Positions 59,231 to 64,000 of a stretch of DNA of 64,000 nt are shown piece by piece. Below the pieces are notes generated by a model. The model worked only from the letters and a program-made list of their open reading frames with translations. It did not search any database and was not told the DNA's origin. Origin of the DNA: CAVTPU01 sp963736695 (GTDB lineage Bacteria > Actinomycetota > Actinomycetes > Mycobacteriales > Micromonosporaceae); NCBI GenBank assembly GCA_963736695.1, contig CAVTPU010000001.1, positions 682,001-746,000 on the forward strand, in the 5' to 3' direction. A program made the position numbers and the translations under genes. How positions within the stretch are numbered: position 1 is the stretch's first letter; each line of letters begins with the position of its first letter.

Positions 59231-61111
59231 GTGGACTTCGACCTTGGCCGAAGCCCGAGTGCTGCCACCGTGGCACTACGTTACGTGGAGGACCTGGCAC
59301 ACCGGGTGAGCTCGCGGGTGACCGGGGCCAAACACCGGTCCAACCCCGTCGCCTATCTGATCCGCACCCATCGCCGTGTCCATGGCCGACGCGGCGACGC
59401 GGCGTTGATCCGCCACGGTTATCACGTCGCCGAGCTGATGCACCGAGGTCAGACCCGCAAGAGCGGCGAGCCATACATCACCCATCCCGTCGCCGTGGCG
59501 CAGATCCTCGCCGACCTCGGCATGGACTCGACCACACTCGTCGCCGCGCTCCTGCACGACACGGTCGAAGACACCGCATACACGATGCGTGAGCTGCACG
59601 ACGACTTCGGCGGCGAGATCGCCCGACTGGTCGACGGGGTCACCAAGTTCGAAAAAGTGGTCTATGGCGACTCCGCCGAGATGGAGACGTTACGCAAACT
59701 GATCACGACGGCCGGCTCCGACGTACGGGTCCTGATCATTAAACTCGCCGACCGCCTGCATAACATGCGCACCATCGGCGCCCGGTCGATGCCCTCCCGG
59801 GTGCGCATCGCCCGCGCCACCCAGGAGGTCTTCATCCCGCTCTGCGACCGCCTCGGACTGCAGGCGATCAAACGGGACCTCGAGGACAGCGTCTTCGCCG
59901 CCATCACCCCCGAGGCCCACGCCGACCTCGAGTCCTGGGTCGCGCACCGTCCGGAGTGGACGAGGTATACCGACCAGGTCGTGGAGCACGCGAGCACGGT
60001 GATGAAGGACGCCAGGATCCGGGCCCGGGTGGTCGCCCGGCCACACCACCTCTATTCGATCTGGCGCGACAGCGTTGGCGAGGCGGGCGAGCCCCCCTTC
60101 GAGCCTCCCCGCATCGCGATCATCGTCGACGACTCCGAAAACCACTGTTACACGGCCCTCGGCGAGGTGCACAGCGTGTGGCGACCGGTGCCCGGTCGAT
60201 TCAAAGACTTCATCGCCTCACCCAAGAACAACCTCTATCGATCGTTGCACACCACCGTCATCGGCCCCGACTCTCGCGCCGTCGAGGTGCTCATCCGCAC
60301 GGAATCGATGCACCGCAACGCCGAATACGGCATCGCCGCCGCGTTCCGCTATTCGCGCAAGGGCCCTGGCGCGCACAGCGCCCGAGGCCGGGCCCGCAGC
60401 GCCCGCGTCGGGATCACCGGCATCAACCACCTGCCCGGCGCGAACGGCGGCGCACACATGGACTGGCTACACCGTCTGCTGGAGTGGCAGCAGGCGGTGC
60501 TCGACCCGGTGCGGTTCCTCGACTCGTTGCGCTCCGACCTCGCCGAACGGCAAGTGCACGTCTTCGTCGACGGCCTGCGCCTGCTCATGCCCGCGATGGC
60601 GACCCCTGTCGACGTCGCCTACGCACTCGGCGCCGAGACCGGCGACCGGTGCGTCGCCGCGAGCATCAACGGCCAGCTCGCCATCCTCTCCTCACCCCTC
60701 ACCGACGGTGACGTCGTGGAGATCCACACCGCCGGCCCAGACGTGCTGCGCGACCACGACGGCAGACCGGTCGGCCCATCGCCGGAATGGTTGACCTTCG
60801 TGCGCACCCCCTCGGCGAAACTGCAGATCGAACGAAGACTCGGCGGACAGAGCCAAGTCGACCCTCGCACCGCCCCACCCATGTCGGTCTCGGCACGGGT
60901 GCGCATCGGCCGGTCCGCGCTCGGCCTCGAGCTCCGACGCCGCGAGCGAGGGCTCGCCAGTGGCACTCCCCTCACCGCGATCGCCGGCGAGCTCGGCTTC
61001 GCCGACGTCGACTCGCTTTTCGCCGCGATCGCCGACCACACCGTCGACGCCGCCACCGTGGTTGACCAGCTCATCGCCCACGTCGACGTCGCACCGGTGC
61101 CCGCCCGATAG
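59231..61111 (+). CDS. RelA/SpoT homologue with intact hydrolase and degenerate synthetase motifs
   Basis: 626 residues. HD hydrolase domain (~50-200) has HRGQTRKSGEPYITHP, LLHDTVEDT (His109-Asp110) and IIKLADRLHNMRTIG, all intact. In the synthetase region (~255-380) the segment usually reading DLVGVRIL is EPPRIAIIV (catalytic Asp replaced by Glu, Arg by Ala) and the usual RxKxxxSI lysines are His (ARPHHLYSIW), although EVLIRTESMH is kept. A TGS domain follows (VHVFVDGLRLLMPAMATPVD); the ACT domain is absent. Probably mainly a (p)ppGpp hydrolase, like secondary RSH proteins of actinomycetes. Confidence 0.87.
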   Translation: MDFDLGRSPSAATVALRYVEDLAHRVSSRVTGAKHRSNPVAYLIRTHRRVHGRRGDAALIRHGYHVAELMHRGQTRKSGEPYITHPVAVAQILADLGMDSTTLVAALLHDTVEDTAYTMRELHDDFGGEIARLVDGVTKFEKVVYGDSAEMETLRKLITTAGSDVRVLIIKLADRLHNMRTIGARSMPSRVRIARATQEVFIPLCDRLGLQAIKRDLEDSVFAAITPEAHADLESWVAHRPEWTRYTDQVVEHASTVMKDARIRARVVARPHHLYSIWRDSVGEAGEPPFEPPRIAIIVDDSENHCYTALGEVHSVWRPVPGRFKDFIASPKNNLYRSLHTTVIGPDSRAVEVLIRTESMHRNAEYGIAAAFRYSRKGPGAHSARGRARSARVGITGINHLPGANGGAHMDWLHRLLEWQQAVLDPVRFLDSLRSDLAERQVHVFVDGLRLLMPAMATPVDVAYALGAETGDRCVAASINGQLAILSSPLTDGDVVEIHTAGPDVLRDHDGRPVGPSPEWLTFVRTPSAKLQIERRLGGQSQVDPRTAPPMSVSARVRIGRSALGLELRRRERGLASGTPLTAIAGELGFADVDSLFAAIADHTVDAATVVDQLIAHVDVAPVPAR

Positions 61112-61154
61112 CCGCAGGCTCCCCCGCGCGACGCCATGCACCGGCCGGGGCCAG

Positions 61155-61160
61155 TAGCCT
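61155..61160 (+). promoter_or_regulatory. Predicted -10 of the NUDIX operon (leaderless)
   Basis: TAGCCT, 6 bases, then ATG 61167. Confidence 0.5.
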
Positions 61161-61166
61161 AGCCGC

Positions 61167-61700
61167 ATGCGTGCACCCGCGGCCGTCGGTCGCCTCCGCA
61201 AACTCGCCTTCGGCGTCTTTTACCGCCTGCCCTCGCGCCAACGACGCCGTCTCGTCCGCATGGTCGTCGGCACCTACACGGTCGGAGCGGTGGCCTTGGT
61301 GCGCGACCACGACTCCAACCCGCCGGGGCACATCCTGCTTATCCGGCAGCCCCCCGGAGTGGGCTGGTCACTGCCCGCCGGACTGCTGCGCCGCGGTGAA
61401 ACACCAGCACAGGGGTGTGCCCGGGAGCTTGCTGAAGAGACCGGCGTCGCACTCTCCCCCGACGAGCTGACCCCCGCCAATCCCAACGCGATCGTGCACT
61501 CCCACGGCCGGTGGGTCGACACCGTCTTCGAAGCCTCCGTATCGGCGGTGACGACCCGGCTGAGCCCCGACGGGGCCGAAGTGCTCGAGGCGGCCTGGCA
61601 CCCCATCGGCAACCTGCCTCCGCTGACCGTCTCCACCGCGCGGCTACTCTCCTACTACGGCATCGGGCCCTATGTGGACTATCCCGAGGTACGCCCATGA
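61167..61700 (+). CDS. NUDIX hydrolase
   Basis: 177 residues. The Nudix box is complete: GLLRRGETPAQGCARELAEE then TGV, with RE and EE for magnesium. A ~30-residue basic N-terminus (RRLVRMVVGTYTVGAVALV) precedes it. The substrate, a nucleoside diphosphate linked to another group, is unknown; the neighbouring nucleotidyltransferase hints at sugar nucleotides. ATG 61167 is fixed by TAGCCT upstream; its stop overlaps the next start (ATGA). Confidence 0.88.
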   Translation: MRAPAAVGRLRKLAFGVFYRLPSRQRRRLVRMVVGTYTVGAVALVRDHDSNPPGHILLIRQPPGVGWSLPAGLLRRGETPAQGCARELAEETGVALSPDELTPANPNAIVHSHGRWVDTVFEASVSAVTTRLSPDGAEVLEAAWHPIGNLPPLTVSTARLLSYYGIGPYVDYPEVRP

Positions 61701-62557
61701 GCGACCCCGGCATCTGCGCGGTGATTCTCGCCGCCGGCGAAGGCACCCGACTGCGGCCGCTCACCGACACGCTCCCCAAGGCACTGTGTCCCGTCGGCAA
61801 TGTCGCGCTGCTCGACCTGGCGCTCGACCGCGTCGCCCGGCTCGGGCTGCGCGGACCCGAACGCGTCGCCGTCAACGCGTGCCACCTGGCCGACCAGATC
61901 GTGACCCACGTCGGCGCCCGCGCCCACATCAGTGTCGAGCCAGGTCCGCTGGCGTGGAACACCGCGGGCGCGCTCGCCAACCTGCGCGCGTGGATCGGCG
62001 GACGGGCGGTGCTCGTGGGCAACGCCGATGCCTATCTCGCCCCGGCAGCGGGGCCGGACTGCGAGGACCTCGCGCCCCTGCTGGCCGATTGGTCGTGCGG
62101 GACCGTGCGGCTGCTCACCGTGCCAGCCGACGAAGGACACCCAGCGGAGTTCTCCGGCGTACGCTTCGCGGGGTTTTCGCTTCTGCCCGGCACGGACGTC
62201 GCGCGGCTGCCGTTGGAGCGCCGAACTCTCGTCGGTTCGGTGTGGCGGCCCGCGGAGGCTGAGGGGAGGTTGGAACGCGTCGGCTATGACGGGTGTTATC
62301 TCGACACCGGCACCGTGGCCGACTATCTCGCCGCGAACCTGCACACGGCCGCCGGCGGCAACCTCATCGCCCCCGGTGCCTGGATCACCGCGCCCGTCAC
62401 CGACAGTGTCGTCGGTGCGGGCGCACAGGTGCACGGACCAATCACCCGCAGTGTCGTGCTGCCCGGTGGTCGAGTCGACCGCGACGAACACCTCATCGAC
62501 GCGGTCCGGGTCGGCGACCACACCACCGCGACCGGCGGGCTATCGTTGTCGCTGTGA
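61697..62557 (+). CDS. Sugar-nucleotide-type nucleotidyltransferase
   Basis: 286 residues, nucleotidyl transferase fold: AVILAAGEGTRLRPLTDTLP with KAL (NTP-binding start), WNTAGALANLRAW, VLVGNADAYLA with the metal Asp, YDGCYLDTGTVADYLAANL, and a short left-handed-helix tail (GAWITAPVTDSVVGAGAQVHG). It resembles mannose-1-phosphate guanylyltransferases and glucose-1-phosphate thymidylyltransferases; the sugar is undetermined. GDP-mannose supply would fit the PimB/MptB genes but is only a guess. Coupled to genes on both sides by 4-base overlaps. Confidence 0.87.
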   Translation: MSDPGICAVILAAGEGTRLRPLTDTLPKALCPVGNVALLDLALDRVARLGLRGPERVAVNACHLADQIVTHVGARAHISVEPGPLAWNTAGALANLRAWIGGRAVLVGNADAYLAPAAGPDCEDLAPLLADWSCGTVRLLTVPADEGHPAEFSGVRFAGFSLLPGTDVARLPLERRTLVGSVWRPAEAEGRLERVGYDGCYLDTGTVADYLAANLHTAAGGNLIAPGAWITAPVTDSVVGAGAQVHGPITRSVVLPGGRVDRDEHLIDAVRVGDHTTATGGLSLSL

Positions 62558-62841
62558 TCACCGCCATCGTTCTCATCGACTGCGCCACCGACACCATCCC
62601 TGAGGTGGCGCAGGAACTCGCGAACCTGTCCGGCGTCAGCGAGGTCTATTCGGTCGCGGGTGGGGTCGACCTCATCGCCATCGTCCGGGTGCGGGAGTTT
62701 GACGAGATCGCCGACGTCATCGCCGGCGGCATCGCCAAGGTCGACGGAGTCTCGCGCACCCAGAGCCACATAGCGTTTCGGGCCTATTCGCGCCACGACT
62801 TGGAGGAGGCGTTCTCGATCGGCTTCACCGCAGCCGACTGA
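62554..62841 (+). CDS. Stand-alone Lrp/AsnC ligand-binding (RAM) domain protein
   Basis: 95 residues consisting only of the RAM/AsnC effector domain (TAIVLIDCATDTIPEVAQEL, GVSEVYSVAGGVDLIAIVRV, VDGVSRTQSHIAFRAYS), with no DNA-binding helix. Such stand-alone proteins are found near cytochrome bc1 genes in actinobacteria; they probably bind an amino acid and assemble into rings. GTG 62554 overlaps the upstream stop (GTGA); the longer frame lies over the nucleotidyltransferase gene. Confidence 0.88.
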   Translation: MITAIVLIDCATDTIPEVAQELANLSGVSEVYSVAGGVDLIAIVRVREFDEIADVIAGGIAKVDGVSRTQSHIAFRAYSRHDLEEAFSIGFTAAD

Positions 62842-62903
62842 ACCCCCGATCGGCTCGACCCCGACCTCTGGCGATAACGCCAGAACCTGGCACACTGCTT
62901 GTC

Positions 62904-63497
62904 ATGACGCCGGCACTCGCCCCCGCCGACTTCGACGATCTGCACGAGTTCATCACCGTGCAGGTCGCGGCCGGTTTCGCCGCGATCACCGAGATCGTCG
63001 AAGAGGCACGGATGGCGTTCACCGCGCCGGAGACCGACCCGGTGATGCTCGACAACGCCGTCAAAGCGATCGCAGCCCAGGCCGACCGCGCACACCGCGC
63101 AGAGCAACTCAGCTGGCCAGCGGTCACGGACTGTGATCGCCTCGATGCGGCTTTCGCCGCACTCGACGAGACCGGCATCCTCTCCCGCCAACACTTCACC
63201 TGTTGCGCCACGTGCGGGGCCGCCGACATCCGCAGCGAGATGGATCAAGCGGACAAGGCCGGCACGATGGTGCGCGGCTTCACGTTCTTCCACGGCCAGG
63301 ACACCCGCTGCGCGGTCGGCGGCGAGGCGCTCTATCTCAGCTTCGGCGCGACTGCCCCCGACGACCATGAGGCGGCGGTCGCCATCGGTCACGAGGTTGT
63401 CGGGACCCTGCGCGACCATGGACTGGTCCCCGGCTGGAACGGCCGATATGCACACCGGATCGCCGTTCCGGTGTGCTGGCGACGCCGCCGCGCCTGA
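62904..63497 (+). CDS. DUF6891 family protein
   Basis: 197 residues. The central CCATCGAADIRSEM and GFTFFHGQDTRCAVGGEALYL are conserved in DUF6891 proteins; the cysteines may bind a metal. No signal peptide or membrane segment. Function unknown. The ATG at 62904 fits the family; it starts 62 bases after the RAM-domain gene and ends before a strong terminator. Confidence 0.78.
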   Translation: MTPALAPADFDDLHEFITVQVAAGFAAITEIVEEARMAFTAPETDPVMLDNAVKAIAAQADRAHRAEQLSWPAVTDCDRLDAAFAALDETGILSRQHFTCCATCGAADIRSEMDQADKAGTMVRGFTFFHGQDTRCAVGGEALYLSFGATAPDDHEAAVAIGHEVVGTLRDHGLVPGWNGRYAHRIAVPVCWRRRRA

Positions 63498-63590
63498 GAG
63501 CCGTCGGCGCCTCGCGAACTCATCCTCGCCGTGTGCGGCCGGGCCGCTGGCCGCTGTCAGCCGAGCAGGTCACCCGTACCAGGAAGGAAA

Positions 63591-63619
63591 GGGCCCGACC
63601 GGATGATCCGGTCGGGCCC
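63591..63619. terminator. Bidirectional terminator between DUF6891 and qcrB
   Basis: GGGCCCGACCGGAT and ATCCGGTCGGGCCC, a 14-bp perfect stem around one central base, between convergent genes. Confidence 0.85.
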
Positions 63620-63643
63620 TCATCGCGTGAGGCGAGGCGTTTC

Positions 63644-64000
63644 TCAGCCGTGGTCGGCGTCGGTGAGCTCGCCACCGGCCGCATCGGAGGCCGGGCCGGC
63701 GCTCACACCGGACCTGGCTTGCTGCGGCGTCACCGGTTGCTCCACCGGCCGGAAGAAGCCCCGCACCGCTGGACCGACGGCCCCGACGCGGTTCATCTTC
63801 TTGGGCACGGGCGCGCCGGCGTAGTCGAGCGCCACGTGACCGTGATCATCTGGCTCCGCGAGCGGCTGGTGGACCTCTTCGAACTTGCCGTTGGGCAGGC
63901 GCCGAATGATGCCGGTCTCGACGCCGTGCGCCAGGACTTCCCGGTCGTGCTGCTGCAGGCCCAGGCAGATCCGATAGGCGACGTAGTAGGACAGCGGAGG
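63644..64000 (-). CDS. qcrB: Cytochrome bc1 complex cytochrome b subunit QcrB, C-terminal end
   Basis: The frame is open to base 64000 and gives 118 residues of the C-terminus: YRICLGLQQHDREVLAHGVE, GIIRRLPNGKFEEVHQPLAE and PKKMNRVGAVGPAVRGFF, the actinobacteria-specific cytoplasmic extension of QcrB. QcrB carries menaquinol oxidation in the bcc-aa3 supercomplex. The rest of the gene, and presumably qcrA, qcrC and ctaE, lies beyond the window. The Ala/Gly/Pro-rich tail ends at TGA 63644-63646. Confidence 0.93.
   Translation of the reverse strand, partial: PPLSYYVAYRICLGLQQHDREVLAHGVETGIIRRLPNGKFEEVHQPLAEPDDHGHVALDYAGAPVPKKMNRVGAVGPAVRGFFRPVEQPVTPQQARSGVSAGPASDAAGGELTDADHG

Overview
The window is high-GC actinobacterial DNA. 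Gene order over its second half follows the mycobacterial block from Rv2175c to qcrB (Rv2175c-like, pknL, class II DAHP synthase, RNase AS, acyltransferase, SRPBCC, fadD15, pimB, qcrB). The fungalysin, the CrtYc/CrtYd lycopene cyclase halves, the XRE-DUF5753/DUF397 pair and metF next to a polyprenyl synthase and MptB fit Micromonosporales/Glycomycetales better than Mycobacterium. That placement is an inference from gene content.

Layout. 1-8.2 kb: truncated secreted fungalysin, a GPP34 protein, and a moxR-DUF58-transglutaminase operon. 8.2-12.1 kb: DUF3040, DNA polymerase IV, a methyltransferase and a sugar-phosphate transferase. 12.4-18.7 kb: a leftward operon of a HEPN protein, imuA', imuB and dnaE2 (the damage-inducible mutasome), with a LexA-like box over its -10 and a large leader hairpin. 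19-22.9 kb: small metabolic and accessory genes, a twice-present palindrome with duplicated gene ends, and an ArsR-SRPBCC regulator. 22.9-28.1 kb: lipid and isoprenoid genes (CDP-alcohol transferase, metF, polyprenyl synthase, mptB, lycopene cyclase). 28.1-33.9 kb: Rv2175c-like/pknL, endonuclease IV, threonine aldolase, DAHP synthase. 34.0-35.1 kb: DUF397/XRE pair of foreign look. 35.3-37.9 kb: proC, pfkA and RNase AS, together carrying about 11 single-base insertions. 38.2-49.7 kb: Crp regulator, zinc-ribbon adenylate cyclase/ATPase, acyltransferase, FMO, glucokinase, SRPBCC and CoA-transferase genes. 49.7-54 kb: fadD15 and a two-component pair (kinase frameshifted). 54-64 kb: a repeat-rich intergenic stretch, DUF2461, pimB, an M48 protease, a NYN protein, an RSH homologue with degenerate synthetase motifs, a NUDIX/nucleotidyltransferase/RAM-domain operon, DUF6891 and the 3' end of qcrB.

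Two general features help in reading the window. Many genes have a TANNNT hexamer 6-8 bases before the start codon, the pattern of leaderless actinobacterial transcripts, and this settles several starts. Almost every reading-frame break lies in one 1.8-kb strip and each is repaired by removing single bases, so sequence error is more likely than gene decay. I saw no tRNA, rRNA, CRISPR array, transposase or integrase. The most promising candidate for an undescribed system is the HEPN gene heading the SOS mutasome operon, with its LexA-like box and leader hairpin.
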